Source of the DNA: Podocnemis expansa | Taxonomy: Eukaryota; Chordata; Testudines; Podocnemididae | Assembly: GCA_007922195.1 (NCBI GenBank) | Contig: ML681998.1 | Coordinates: 20,673,395-20,737,394 of the forward strand | Length of the DNA stretch: 64,000 nucleotides | Direction of reading: 5' to 3' | Notes under the pieces: model-generated | Told to the model about the DNA's origin: nothing | Databases searched by the model: none | What the model saw: only the letters and a program-made list of their open reading frames with translations | Position numbers and translations under genes: made by a program | In this document: one piece after another, positions 23,096-36,190 of the stretch | Layout of the letters: each line of letters starts with the position of its first letter | Numbering within the stretch: the stretch's first letter is position 1

Positions 23096-25020
23096 GGAGC
23101 ACTTTGGGTCTGTCTGGTTTCTGTGTACAAGCTTTCTGTGATGATACTAAAAGTACTTTATATGTTTAGAGCAAAGTAACACTTGCATGATATTCTGCAC
23201 GTCACTTTGGCTTTCCTTCTACTTCATTGCATACTTTCATTTTCATGTTAACATCCAAGGTATAGTCAAGTTAATCTCTCAGTTTTAAATAGTGTAGTGA
23301 ATTCATGCTATTGATCAAAGGCTGTGATATCAGTGATGGTTTATGTGGTGATTCTTATCAGCCGTAATATCACAGAATTTTATGATAGTCTCATTCACTG
23401 AAATGAGGTAGATAAAGGCAATGTCTACTCTAGTTGGTAGCTTTCTCAGTTCATTTCTTTCACTCATAAGGTAATGATTTAAACAGCCATTTTTCTCTTA
23501 GGAAGTTTAGTACTGCTCATGTTTCCCACTGAATGTGTGCATTGCAGTTAGCAGATTGGAGATTTTCCTTTACGGTCATTTTTCTCTGCCTAAAAAATGC
23601 AGGTAACTTAAAACATAAAGTATGTCATTTGAAAGAGATATATAAAATACCTGTCTTGTGTATAATTAAGCCTTTTAGTTTCTTGGACTGTATAGTATCT
23701 CTTCCTAGAGTATCTTTGTATGGTTCTGTGGAAGCACTGTACATTATATGTTGTTCCACAGAAATCACCTTTGTCTTTAAAATAGGGTGGTCTCTGAAAC
23801 AGCCAGAAGTATGCAAAAACTTATCTCAGTTAAAGTCCTAAGGGAAAGAGGCTGGCCAGATCTTAAGCTGGAGTAAATCAGTGTAGACCCATTGAATTAA
23901 AGGGAATTATACTGATTTATGAACTTGGGAGCTGATTCTACATTTTTCTGTTATTAGAATAGTCAAAATGCAATCTATTGTTTATATGTTCCAAAGGCGC
24001 AGATGTGTTAGCCTAGCTGTTTCTGTATCCAGATCAATGTATAATTGAGATCTTGAAGGAGATTTTTTTAGCGTATTTTTAATTTCTGTAATACGAATGA
24101 CAGTATTATGACAGGGACACAGTTGCTACAGGTTTTCTTACTCAGGTATGTTAAAATTAATTTTACAAAATATCTAATATCTGCCTAAATTTTAAAGGGG
24201 TTGTTGGACTTAAGATCTGATTTAAAAGAGCATTGGCTGCCAAAACATGAGCATGCTACAAATAAATGTGGTGAGAATGCTACAGAATTTGTCAAATAAA
24301 ATAGCACTGTGAAACTAGTACAAACAAATGAAAAAGTTTGTCCATCAGTGACTGTCTCATTTCAGTAGCACTAATGGCCATAGCAAGCACACCTGGGCTT
24401 TACTCTGACGTTGGACAGGGGAAGGAGAGTTAGGGGTTAAGGAAGTTAAAGGGCTTTTCAGAAGCATAAGAGGAAAAAGCCTTTTTTAGAGTGTATCTGA
24501 TGATATGCCTATAATTAAGTAAAATATGTTAACGTCCTGTTACGCCAGGATTAACATATGGTGAATGCATCTATTGAATTACAGTGAGGTTCATGTGATG
24601 ATTACATATAAAATTCCATGTAATGAGATATATTTATCATCAAAAGGTCTTTGGCCTTTAAGAAAATGTTACAACAATTACCAGTGAACATGAAAAGTCA
24701 ATATAGTTATAAATGCATGTCTTTATGCTGTCATTGTGGTTGGATTAATTTCAATAACACCAATCCCTGCTGACATTTAGCCATCAAGAAGGAGGGCTAG
24801 TTTCTCTGTTAGAGCACCTCAGCATGCTCTCTCTTTCTCTGGACAGCCACAAAGATGTTCCTCTTTCACTCTCTCAAAAGTCCACTGTGTTAGAACCACA
24901 AAGGTTGGAATCTTGTTTCGTAATAAATGTGAACGGAGATATTTTTGTGCTGATGTGATCTGCAATCATATATATCTTAAGAGGATTTTTATTGTAGAAT
25001 CTCCAAAACCAGCAATAGAG
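23096..25020. other. AT-rich spacer with one MIR-like relic
   Basis: At about 23851-23940 the read CTGGAGTAAATCAGTGTAGA then CCATTGAATTAAAG resembles the amniote MIR1/AmnSINE core. The rest holds nothing I can name. Confidence 0.45.
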
Positions 25021-25484
25021 GCTGTGTCTACACTTACAAAATTAATTCAAAATATTTAATTTGAAATAACTACTTTGAATTTAAATCAAAGTTATTTTGA
25101 ATTAGTACTACTTCTAAGTTGTTATTTTGAATTAGGAGTCCAGTGAAGACTCTCTAATTCAAAATATAGTGGGCTTTATTAATTCAAAGTGGCGAGTCTT
25201 CACTAGACCTTGTAATTTGAAATAGGGGAAGGCAGGCAAAAGAAAAGGTAAATTAGTTCAAATCAAGCCTATTCTGCAGCTTAATGCCTTAATTTGAACT
25301 AATAACTTTGAAGTAAGTGATACTTTGAAGTAAAGGGAGGTTTTATTATACTGAATTAGCAGTTCCTTATTTTGAATCAAGAAACCACTTAATCTGAAGT
25401 AATAAAATGCCTCCTTCACCAGGGAATAAGTTATTTCGAATTAAGTTTCCTTAATTTGAAATAACTTGTAAGTGTAGACATAGC
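25021..25484. mobile_element. MITE, TTTGAATTA class, same terminal motif
   Basis: Ends GCTGTGTCTACACTT and AAGTGTAGACATAGC form a good inverted repeat. The interior repeats TTTGAAATAA and AATTCAAA words. Unlike the others, the flanks (TAGAG and CATAG) give no clean 5-bp duplication; ATAGAG occurs just outside both ends. No coding capacity. Confidence 0.82.
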
Positions 25485-25489
25485 CATAG

Positions 25490-26694
25490 AGATCAGGCAT
25501 TGTGTACCTATGGAATAATATATTCTTAACTGTCTTTGAATCCATATGTGTGTGATGGGAAATAAACACGCTAATTTCATTTTTTATCATTCTAATGGAC
25601 AATAGCAATGTTTGGTTATACACTTATTTAAATAAATGTTCACAGTTCAGGAAGTTGTGGAGGGAGTGTCAGATAATAATTTAATTAAACAAATGCTGAA
25701 TCAAAAAGTTAATTTGATTAGTATTAAAACAAAAATTGTCTACCATGTCAAAATATGCAGAGTAAATATCCTGAGATTAAATTTAAAGTGCAAAAACATC
25801 AGTTTTGTCACTTGGTATGTTTGTAAATTTCTCATATCTATGGAAATATCTTGTCAGTTTGTGCATGTACAATGAAATTGACATTTACCGACACCTACTG
25901 ACAAAAATTGAATCCTTTTGAACCTAATATATATCTCTTTACAGGCTTCCATCAATGGGGTCTGCTCTTCCTGTGGTAAGACTTCAGAAACAAAAGAACC
26001 CAAAATCTGGCTTTAGGCCTGTATAGTTAGTCTATCCCTTTATTTTCATTTGTATCCACTTATTGCTTTCATAGTGACATCTCATTCAATGATCTTTTGG
26101 ACAAGTGAAATATTTCTATTTATTTGCTCCATTTTCTAGTGTTTCACTGAGATGTGCACACACACATCAGACAGGTTTGAAGAAGTTTTTTAGTCATTTG
26201 GCTCAATGACATGTGAATTTGGTAGTTCTGGATCTGAAACAATAACTTCACTCCACATTAATCAGGAGGGCTCTTTGTCTGGGTTGTGGGAGAAGAAGTG
26301 TTGCTCCTTTAAGGGCAAGAGAACTAGAGTTACCTGCTTCATGGAGGTAGCTCCATACCAGGTCAGTTTGGGGATACTGACCCATTTCCCCCACACTATG
26401 AAGTGACCAGAAGAGAAGGGGATTATTTATGCCCAAACTGTGCAGCATGCATCCTCCTATTTATGGAAGCAGTTGAAATACGAGGTTATGTCATGGTTTG
26501 CCCTGAGTCCTGTGGTAGTGACGCATATCTTGGGGTCAGGAGCAACTGGGAAAGACTGCTTCCCTTACTTCTGGATTGGCCAAGGTGAGATGGATTTTCT
26601 TCTGCCTTCTGCACAGAGGGTTGAGGGCATACTGGAGGATTAAGCTATGATGTTACAATCATTATGTAAGGTTGGCAGAGATGTCCAGTGTAGG
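25490..26694. other. Spacer; unassigned
   Basis: 25490-26150 is AT-rich. 26200-26660 is moderately GC-richer and may be an old repeat into which the next hAT MITE inserted, but no family was recognised. Confidence 0.35.
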
Positions 26695-26984
26695 TAGGGC
26701 TGGTCCTTTCATAGAGGTAACCTAGGTGGTCACCTGGGGTGCCAACAATTAGGGAGCATCAAGGACTGGACTGTGGGGGGTCAGCAAGCCTATCTCACCC
26801 TGTTCTGTTTCCAACCCATGGCCACATCCCTGCTCGCAGCGCTACTCATCTGCTGCAGCTGGACCCCTGCCAGCATCACTCTGCACCTGCAGTTGGATCC
26901 TTGTCTGGGGCTGGATCCCCACTGGGGGGAGGGAGGCCAAAATCATTGTTGACCTAGGGTGCCAAAAACCTTGGTTTGGCCCTG
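26695..26984. mobile_element. hAT MITE with perfect 8-bp TSD
   Basis: The 8-bp duplication AGTGTAGG is perfect (26687-26694 and 26985-26992). The left end TAGGGCTGGTCC pairs with TTGGCCCTG at the right, and internal subterminal words (ACCTGGGGTGCCAA and CCTAGGGTGCCAAA) also mirror each other. It is 290 bp long, GC-rich in the middle, with no coding capacity. Confidence 0.88.
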
Positions 26985-27309
26985 AGTGTAGGTGCTCTAT
27001 AGGGAATGGACATGGTGATCACATAAAATGAACTGGAAAAGGAGTCAACCCATCAATTTATAGCCCCCCATTAACCACATTCATATGAGTCAGTGAGAGG
27101 TCTCAGCAGCAGGTTGCATGAGTACAAGGATAGGGAAAGGACAGGTCTGCCAGCAGCCCTTAGGAGATATAAAAATAACTATAGAATTACCTGTACTGTA
27201 CAAATTTTATCTGCCAGGCATGCCCATATGTTTGGGAACAAAGTTGCAATCTAATTAAACCATATCCTGTCTCTTCGGACCTTGTCATAGCTGGACAGTG
27301 AAGTCTAAG

Positions 27310-27572
27310 GCCTGGTCTGCACTGCGGAGCTAAGTTGATGAGAGATGCATTTCCCATCAACTTAGTTACTTTGACTTATAATCCTGTCTTCACTCAGCTG
27401 CGTCAACCAGCAATGGTCTCTCACCAGTGCAGCATTATTCCACTTGGAGGGATACTGTGTTGATTGGAGTGCATTTCCAGGACTGATTTGAGCAGGTCTA
27501 CACTGGCCACTTGATCAATCCTGCTGCATTGATCCATGGAGATCGACACAGAATTTTCAGTGTAAGCACAGC
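27310..27572. mobile_element. MITE, GCCTGGTCTGCACT ends
   Basis: Ends GCCTGGTCTGCACTG and CAGTGTAAGCACAGC are an imperfect inverted repeat of the same general TCTACACTG type. The flanks CTAAG and CTGAA match at 3 of 5. The interior is not made of short palindromes, which sets it apart from the other classes. It resembles a MITE family I associate with turtle genomes. Confidence 0.7.
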
Positions 27573-29859
27573 CTGAATGTAGAAACGTAGTAATCTCAAA
27601 GTCCAACCACTATCTTCTTTGGATATTAGGCTAGATCTAGTTGATACATTGATTTCTGACATAATAATGGTAATAGCATAGGTGTGTATTTTTATTTATT
27701 AATATATAATGGCACCCTAACAGCACATGGCTGTTTTTGCATCTACCAAAATAACTACCCACAGATTAATATAATAAAAAAGAAAACAACATTGTTAATA
27801 CAGTGCACTACTAAGGGTCATTCAAACGTATGACCAAACAAATGTGTTTTACAGTGTGGTCTGTAGTTTGCCACATTTTGGATTTAGTGGGCAGATAAAT
27901 ACATACCCAATATTTCGTTTATTTTTCCCTTATTTATTGTCATTTTCTACAATATAGAATCTGATTTGTTTTTAGCATTTTCTTAGAAAACTAGAGGGAA
28001 AGAGAGCTATGTAGTCATATCAGTCTACTTATCATTTCACATTCTTCGTCTTGCTCACAAAACGGATTTAGACTTTTTATAGGATGCCAAACAACTAAGC
28101 ACACTATTTCTTGTCTATAAATTGCAAATGAAGTTTAGCTGCAAGCTCTTGCTTGTAAGTATAAAAGTTTATATTGTAGTGTATATAAAGACAGCTGTCT
28201 TTTGTGGAATTTAAGAATACACTATTTTTTATCAAAGGTTTTCCTTTCAAGTTCTTTGATTACTAAGCTATATAAGTTAACCAAAAGATAACTAAGCATT
28301 AACCCATGGTGCAGTTTTTATCTTCTTTGGCAATCCCATGAGACTTCAGCTAAGTACATTAAATGGAGCATAAATCTTTAAGTTGTTTTCATTAAGTCAC
28401 ATATTTGGAGTACACATTCCAGTTTTTTTGATCAATTGTAAAATATTAGCTGCTGCACTGAAGATTTGTGACATGGTTTGTAGCAAGTGAACAAACATTT
28501 CTAGAGCATGCTGAAAATTTGTGCTGGTATGTGTGGATAAGTTACAACAATTAGAGTTTGGAAAATTCATGTGTTTTTTCTTTATATAACTTGCAAATAT
28601 ATGTTTTAAGGCCAATAATAAACAGTCAACTTTGAAGATAATTCTAATGTTGGATTAGTGTTTCTCTGTTTGTATTTCTATTAATTTCCCCAGTTTTCCA
28701 ATTTTCTATAGTCTTCTCTATTTGTCAGTCCTAAAACTGGAGTAAAACTAAACTTATGATGAGCAGGTGCTGAGAATAGCAGAGTTTAGTGAACTACTTG
28801 TCTTACAGAATCATCTTAACCAGGCAAGCTATTCCAACTTCAGTTCAGTATGTAGTGTTAATAATATTAGTAATATAGTAATATTTATGCTAAATTTACC
28901 ATTATATAATATATGTTCCTGGGTGTGAATAGCAGATTTGTGTTAAATAGGTCATTAAAAGTTTTCTGGCCTGTTTATAAATATTAATGAATACAACCTC
29001 AGAATACCATTAAAAGGATGATGCTATCATTTTCCCTATTTTACAGGTGGAGAGACTCAGAAACACAAAATTAGGTGATTCACCCACACTCACAGAAAAA
29101 GTAAGCCACAAAATTGAGAATAGAACCAAGATGTCCTGATTCATAGCCCCACACTTTCAATATTAGATTATTGACTTGCATTCTGTCTTCACAGCCTTTT
29201 GTGGCCTCTATTGTTGTCAAAGAGAGTAAGATATTGTCATTAGACATATTCATCATCTGTCTGCCTTTGGGTAGGACAGTATATTTGCATCATGGCCTCA
29301 TACAAAAATGAAGTTTAAACACTACACCAAGGCCCTGTCCTGTAAGCCTTAATCACATGTGTGAGTAATCCCACTGTAGTCTCAAAGAAATCAGTTACTT
29401 ATGTGATTAAAGATTTACTAAATGGGCTGTTTTTCCCTAAAATTCTCTTAAATTCAATACTGTATTGTGAGAATATGTTACAAATGTCTTGTTTTTAATA
29501 CCTCGTCAAGAGAGAGTTCACTGTAGCATTTACACACAAGTTCTGGAAATTTCAGCCGGTTAGGAATTTGATAGGTAACAGCTGCACAGTACTGTCAATG
29601 TGGTACATGTGGAGCATGATTTTAATTTGTCTAAAAAATTTAGGCCAATTTTATCCTTCCAATCTGCTGGAATTGTATGTGGTAAGAAGTTTCTTTCTAT
29701 ATATTGTGCAGTAGCAATCCTTAAAACATTCAGTATATGCATTTGCAACTAGATTTTACTTTGGCATTTATGATGTTCCCTGTACTTCCCAATACATAGC
29801 ATTCTGTATATCTAGGAAATCATGTAGTAATATTATTTAGTAAGAAAAACATTCAGATA
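27573..29859. other. AT-rich spacer with one MIR relic
   Basis: 29030-29150 reads like the MIR/L2-type segment (ATTTTACAGGTGGAGAGACT, then AATAGAACCAAGATGTCCTG). Otherwise AT-rich with no gene or named repeat. Confidence 0.45.
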
Positions 29860-30050
29860 CAAAACAAACAAGGAGTCCTGTGGTACTTTAAGAGACAAAC
29901 AAATTTATTTATCACATGAACTTTCATGGAAGAAAATCGCACTTTATCGAATGCTTTGAAGATGTGGAACTTGCAGAATAAGAGGAAAATAAATATAGGG
30001 AAGTGTAAGTCACAGGATCAGGTCATACTGTAATGCAGGCTGCGGATATC
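29860..30050 (-). mobile_element. Penelope-like 3' terminus
   Basis: In reverse complement this matches both the region after the endonuclease (GACCTGATCCTGTGACTTAC) and the terminal unit (TTTTCTTCCATGAAAGTTC) seen at 58010-58185, in the same order. It is therefore a heavily 5'-truncated Penelope copy rather than a solitary SINE. The endonuclease frame is not included. Confidence 0.68.
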
Positions 30051-33000
30051 CTGTTTTGTTTTGAAAATTGTACTTTGCATGAATGTCTGAGGAGGCATAG
30101 GAGGTCTAAATATGTCCTTATTTTATTTGCTATAAGTTACACATTTACTTCTTAGCTTATTGTGACCAAGATCTAAGAACTTTCTCTTTCCGTTCCGGGA
30201 AGTCTTTAGTTCCTGATTCAGCCCTTCATATTTCTGCAAGGGACTGACCCACTGGGTTTCGGTCTGTATTTATTTTAAATCTCAGTGATGAATTTTCTGA
30301 GGTTTCAAAAATGAACTGCTAACTAATACTCAGCAGATCGAGTCCTCAGAGTGCTGGGCTGTAAGCATTCACTGGAATGATTACTGTATATAGACTGGTT
30401 TTACGATCACTAACACACCATTTGGGAATCAGTAACACATTGTTAAAATCTTGTGTACAACAGGCTTTTGTTGGCATTGTAATAGCCCTTTTGTGTTAAT
30501 ATATACTGCAGCACTGCTTATTTTAAGAATGTCATACATTAAGTAGACGTGATAGGTTGTCATTCATTGATAAATTATGTGAGTTGATTAGCAGTCTGAA
30601 ATCTGCATGGGACCTCACTGTTTTTCATGGATACTAGGACTAAAAAGTGCTCTTTAGATAAAAGACTCAAAACATGAAAGTAAGTTGACTGATAATGATT
30701 TCTAAAAGAAGAGATGTTAATAAGTCTCATAGCTTAACCATTTAGTAAACACATGAATAACTCTTGATTACTGTTAATTTACAGAATGACAGGTTTTTTC
30801 AGTGACACTGCAAAATGGGGTGTGTTGTCTTAACCATCTAGTTCAGTTCAATCAAATAAGACTTTCTTGGAATGAGGAGCTATGCAAATGTTGGCAAAGT
30901 GCAAAAAGTAAAAACTACATACTCCATTTTGCTGAATTATTTCTATATCCTAAAGCAATTAATTTATGATCAAGAATTTCATTACTGTATCATTTCTTAC
31001 GTGTTGATACTCAAAGTAGCATTTTAGAATTAGAAGGCCAAGCATTATATCACATTATATCAGTGCTTCACAGAATAATTATAAGGTAACACTAGGGTTA
31101 TAATTTGTATATATTTGATTTTACATTTTGTAGGCCATCAGAATGGCTTGTATAATAGACATGTCAGGCCAGAGTTGAAGTAACTGATACAGGGTGAGCT
31201 ATGCATTTTTATTCAGTTTTTTGAACATATCCAAAATAAAAGGCTAGTTCCTCAGCAATGTCTCAGTACTGTGGAGAAGAGAGGTAACCTTTGTCTTCAT
31301 CAAACTGGGACTATCCAGAAGGCATGCTGACCATCATAATATCAGCATAATTTAGAACAGCCTCAGACTTGCTCTAAGTTTAATACCCATTCTGTCTTAG
31401 TGCCTGCCCCTTCTTCTACTGAAGTCAATTAACGTTTTGCTACCAATTTCACATGGAATAAAACTGAATTTTTAGATTAGAAAAATAAAGGGCACATCTG
31501 TGCACAAACATGGACAATGTTTACTAGCAATACGCTCAGAATAAGTCCAAGGTTTGAACGAGTTGGGAAAATGATCTGGGGCTACAGAAATGAACATTCT
31601 GGAATTATATTTATTTAAGCTTTGGCACTATTGCTTTTAGAAAGATCAATATACCAGTACAGTTAAGTATAGATTACTTTCAGTGCTGTCAAGTAAAGAA
31701 ACTGACAATCCAGCTGTATCACAATAACTAGGTTAAGAAAGAAAGTTAACACAGGATAATTTTTTCAATAGTTTCAGGACATTAATATATTGCACTGCAG
31801 TAGAATTATGCAAGTATATTTTGATAGGCAGTACATCTTCTAAAATAATGACTGGTACGTTAGTATTTGTTGACATATGACTGTAGAAGTGGAGGCAAGA
31901 TCTCTCCCATCTTTTTAAAAATTATATGAAACTTAAGATCTCGTAGTATCTGATGGTCCATTCTGGTTTCAACCCTCTATGACTCTAAGAATCAGTAGCT
32001 TGGTACTTTTTTTTTTTCTTTCCACAAACATCAGGACTATAGTCTGAACCAGTGAATAAACCCTGAGCTTAGTTCACAAAACAATGCCATGTTTGGTCAA
32101 GATATTGCTTGCAGAGCTCATTACAAGATGAGCTGCCTTTATTTATTTATTGGCTAACCCAGAAGCAGAACTGGACTTACAAGCTTCATTTTGTGTGTGT
32201 GAAGAAGAAGATACTAATCTGGTAGGTGAAATGGGTTGCTTTAGTTAGTCTTGTTGTCAGTCACCATTTTAAAGGAGTGCAAAATAGTCCTACTCTGTTG
32301 GATCTGAGGAATTTGTATTCCATTGTTTGATAGATCAACATTCTTGGAAGCTGGGATGAACCAATCTGATATTAATTGCAGGTCAGCAACACAGTTTCCT
32401 CACAGTGTAGCCATAATCACAGAGAATTCACAAATAGAACCTTCAATGACTTTATACCTTGTTGAGATTAAATGGTTTTGCATAAGTGTAGCAATGTGTT
32501 TATTATCTGTTCTTTTTAGATCCATTGTGTCTGTGTTCAATATAGCTCTGAAAGGCCAAACAAAACATTTATGACGACAGTGGTGCTTTCAAATGGTTCA
32601 AAGGGTTCATTAACAATTGAAAAACTATCATGCATGCCTTTGTCTATCTGGCAGATTACTCTGATGTACCTTTTTGATCTGTTACTACTTTTTTTATTAG
32701 TGACTAAGGCCCCAAATGTGGACCCCAAAATACTAGGCACTATACAACCCCCCAGAAAATGATGATCCCTGTCCCCAAAGGACTTGCAATCTGTGCAGCA
32801 AATTAATCTTCTAAAGCCTACATCTAATTCTAAAGCCCAATTTGATTGATTCAGATGGGAATCGGAAACTGAAGAGAAGCAGTAATGATAGGCTGACTTT
32901 CTTAATCGATCATGGAAGATGGATAGGGTTTATGCTTTTGGAGTGAAGTTAGATTATGCAAAATTTAAAGTATTTACTATTTTTATTTTTTCATTGGGAG

Positions 33001-34202
33001 GGCCTGCAAAACAATGTTTTTGTCATGTGTACACAGACATAATTAACTCCAGTCTCCTAGGTCACACTTTTGTGTACTGTCAATCTAAGAATTTGGGGGA
33101 ATTTAGACTCTCCTCAGCCTTTGCTGGGTAAAATGAGCTTGAGCTATGTGTTCTCTTAACCCCTAGCAAATGAGACTCTCCTTTACATCCACTGTTTCCT
33201 CAGATACTGATGCCTATATCCAAAGGCTTAATGAAGGACAAAGGCTAGCTCTTGATGCTTATGGTTTTGAATAATTTATTTAAAGCATTAAACACTTGAG
33301 GAGGGAGTACTGTTTTTTATAATAAAGGAGGGGACATTCTTGTGGAAAACAAGGTATATGCAAAAGAATGAAGTCCAAAGGAGAACTATGGTTTTCTTTA
33401 TTAAAGAGTACCTCTTGTTCAGAGGTGTAGTACCATCTGCAGCCCTGGATTTCTGTGAGAATGGGCTCATTTAGTTGTGTAAAATATTTGTAATTGAATT
33501 AAAAAACCTCAACACACTTTTGCTTTCCTTTTGAAATTTTAGAAACTGATCTCCAGCTTCAGAGGAAGTAAAAAATGCCCCTGCAAAATGTTTTTAGTGG
33601 AAAACAGAGCCATTTTATGTGACAGTTGACTTGTTTCCATTAAAAACTAAGCTAGTTTAAGGAAATCTTTCAAGGTGTTAATTTATGTTTTTGATGGTGC
33701 AAAAATTGATCTTCATCAAAATAAGACATTAAAGAGTGATTAGACAATCTTTTCATGATTGTTTTAAGAGTTAAATAATCGGACTGTGTAATGGCTTGAA
33801 AACTTCCATTATAAAATAACAGCTTTTTTTTTTCAGGTAGTCGTAATCATTTTGTACAATTTGGACATATGTGTGGTTTTGGTGATTAGTCTTCCTTCTG
33901 CTTTTTAGTTTTTCTTTCTTTTCTCTTCACTTTATATAGCTGTAGCTCATCTTAATGATCTAGTACCATTTTGTGACACCATCTGCTTTAAAATGGATGA
34001 ATATGTCCTTTGTCTCCCCATCATTGCAGCTGGTCTTAGTTAATTCATAATTAGCATCTAACATCTACCCTTCTAAATTTATGGGAACAGAGGTGCACCT
34101 GGGCTCAGTGAATTTTCTTTGATGGAATTTGTGAATATCTTATGATGTGATTAAAGTTATTCTTCCTCGTCCTGACAGGACATAAGAGAATCCTCTTTAT
34201 AT
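30051..34202. other. AT-rich spacer; possible old MIR-type relic
   Basis: No gene or clear mobile element. At 32700-32830 a stretch around CCCTGTCCCCAAAGGACTTG resembles a common amniote SINE/LINE-2 relic. 33600-34110 is AT-rich, free of nameable repeats and has several TAATTA-type words; conservation cannot be judged here. Confidence 0.4.
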
Positions 34203-34357
34203 TTTCAAAGGGGTAGCTGTATTATAGTCTAGTTCAGCAAAACAAGCAAGGAGTCCTGTGGCATTTAAAGACTAGCAAATTTATTTATCACATGAGCTTT
34301 TGTGGGGCGGGGTGGGATTTTCTTCTGTGAGAGCTCATGCAATAAATAAATTCATTA
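34203..34357. mobile_element. Penelope terminal unit, partly palindromic
   Basis: The forward unit starts at AAAGGGGTAGCTGTATTATA and runs to the GCTTTTGTGGGG segment. It then turns around: GGGATTTTCTTCTGTGAGAG and CATGCAATAAATAAATTC are the reverse complement of the preceding part. It directly abuts a truncated hAT relic. Confidence 0.6.
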
Positions 34358-34495
34358 GCCCCTCAAGTTATTTCCTGTGGCCTGCAATGAGACAATCATT
34401 ACTGATATTTGCAGAAAGGTTTCAGTGTTGTGGCCGTCGGGCTAACATACTAGTACTCATATGGCCCTCATGGTGATTTGACTCTGAGACCCCTG
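34358..34495 (+). mobile_element. hAT MITE relic, 5' truncated
   Basis: It matches the 3' two-thirds of the element at 12861-13063, sharing GGCCTGCAA, GGGCTAACATAC, GGCCCTCATGGTGATTTG and the terminal GAGACCCCTG. The left terminal repeat is missing. It is sandwiched between two Penelope-derived segments. Confidence 0.68.
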
Positions 34496-34498
34496 TTA

Positions 34499-34615
34499 TA
34501 GACTAACAGATTTCTTCGAGCATAAGCTTTCGTGGGCCTCAACCCACTTTGTCAGCATCTGAAGAAGTGGGTTGAAGCCCATGAAAGCTTATGCTCGAAG
34601 AAATCTGTTAGTCTA
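34499..34615. repeat. Palindrome with 51-bp arms, Penelope terminal type
   Basis: Arms 34499-34549 and 34565-34615 are reverse complements at 49 of 51 positions, with a 15-bp loop (34550-34564). The arm contains ACTAACAGATTTCTTCGAGC and ATAAGCTTTCGTGGGC, the tail segment of the dispersed Penelope unit. After the right arm the sequence continues with AGTGCCACAGGACTTTCTTA, the rest of an inverted unit. The two mismatches suggest recent origin or arm-to-arm correction. Confidence 0.92.
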
Positions 34616-34650
34616 TCAAGTGCCACAGGACTTTCTTAACTACCACACGC

Positions 34651-35883
34651 CTCCTTGCTCTTTATATTTGTGAGAGGAAATATTCATTTGTTTAAATATT
34701 CCATATATATTTAAGAATCCATTCAATGAAATGATCTACTGCCTTCATTTTGTTAGTCAGCTGAGCTAAAAGTACAATATTTATTTATATCACCTTGTTT
34801 GATGTTGGATTAAGAGTAGAGTTTTGCCATCATAACAAAATGCGAAATTAAGATTAGAGAAGACTGAAGTTAAAATAAAAGTAGATTCCAATAACCGTAT
34901 AAAGTCATTATAAATCAATTACAAATTTCCTGTGGATAATTTATTGTGTACTTTGGTATCTCCCACATATAGTCCTCGTAAGCTAAAATCAAACTTTTTC
35001 AAGTAAGTAGGGTGGGTAATTTCTTTTCACTTATTGTCAGTTTTGGAAAAAACTATTGTCATTTTAGTGAAAGACATTCCTAACATTTATAATATGATTA
35101 CGGTCCAAGGCTGACACCGGTCTTTTTGTATTAAAGAGGAAATACTAATTTTTCTGAGTAGACTGTTTTTAATTGATCAATTACACCATTGATTGCCAAT
35201 GAATTATTAACAGGTAATGGCCCACAAGTCATGAGTAGCTCACATTGTCATTTGCTTTTGACATATTAGCTCAAGCACACAACCCCCAGCCTTTACCGTG
35301 AAGCATCTTAATTGAAAATAGAAAAGTCTGTGCAAGTAGCAAAGATCTTGATCAAAACAGTCAAAGAAGAGTTGAGCAATCCACACCTAGCCTTGTTAGA
35401 ACAACACAACACACCTCACACTAGCATATCACATGAAACATCAAGTTTCAGTTGATATTATATAGTCCTAACATTTGATTTAAAATAAAAAAAGGAAAGT
35501 ATTAGACACTGAACTCACTGGATTCAGGCTCTCTTCATGTGAGACAAGCACAACTCTTTATTAACCTCATCTGTTTTCATGTGGCTGGGCCAGGATATGA
35601 ATACCAGTTTCTAACCATCACACTTATGTGTCACATTTTTATTACCATGAGGATACCAGGATTAATTAAGGTGGAATTTTAATAACAGCATTTGCTAAGG
35701 TTGCATGAAAAAGACAGAACCTAAAGCAGCATATAGTATCATACCAATCAGAGATACATGTGATCTATTTAATCATCTCATTTATCATCCACCCAAGGCA
35801 AAATTTCTCCTTACAGAATTGTCATGTCCAGTTTCCAGTGCCTTGCACAGTTTCCTAACAAAACATTAACACACTGATTTACG
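34651..35883. other. AT-rich spacer; candidate conserved element
   Basis: No gene. 35160-35290 carries AATTGATCAATTACACC, GAATTATTAACAGGTAATGG and GTCATTTGC-type words in a repeat-free context. It could be a regulatory element; this is inference from motif density only. Confidence 0.35.
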
Positions 35884-36190
35884 GTACTGCCAACACTAAG
35901 CATTCAAAGATCATGAGTCAAGCCACAAAAAGTGCAAAGTTGGCTTAAAAATCAAGAGATTAAAAAAGAACAAAATTTGGATTCTTCTTTTGCCTTTTGG
36001 TTTCTGAGCTTCTGGGGTGCTCTTTGGTCACTTTTTCAAGCTTTTCTTAACATCCACATGAGCTAGAAATACATTCTTTTAATGAAAGCTAAAATTGTCA
36101 TGCAACCCATTGATTTTAGTAGGTGGGACTTTAAGGGAAAAAAACCAATATATTGGGATTCATGCTAAAATCATGAAAGTTGCCAAGTTT
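35884..36190 (-). repeat. Interspersed repeat with TGCCAAC ends, probable DNA transposon relic
   Basis: The left edge has ACTGCCAACACTAAGC and the right edge ATCATGAAAGTTGCCAAG, so a TGCCAAC-type word is inverted at the two ends. Internal stretches such as GGTTTCTGAGCTTCTGGGGT also fit a dispersed sauropsid repeat I recall. No target duplication was confirmed. Confidence 0.42.

Noticed and set aside
33820..33850. Splice-acceptor-like pyrimidine tract ending in CAGGTAG
   Set aside because: No open frame or donor site supports an exon, and such tracts are expected by chance in T-rich DNA.
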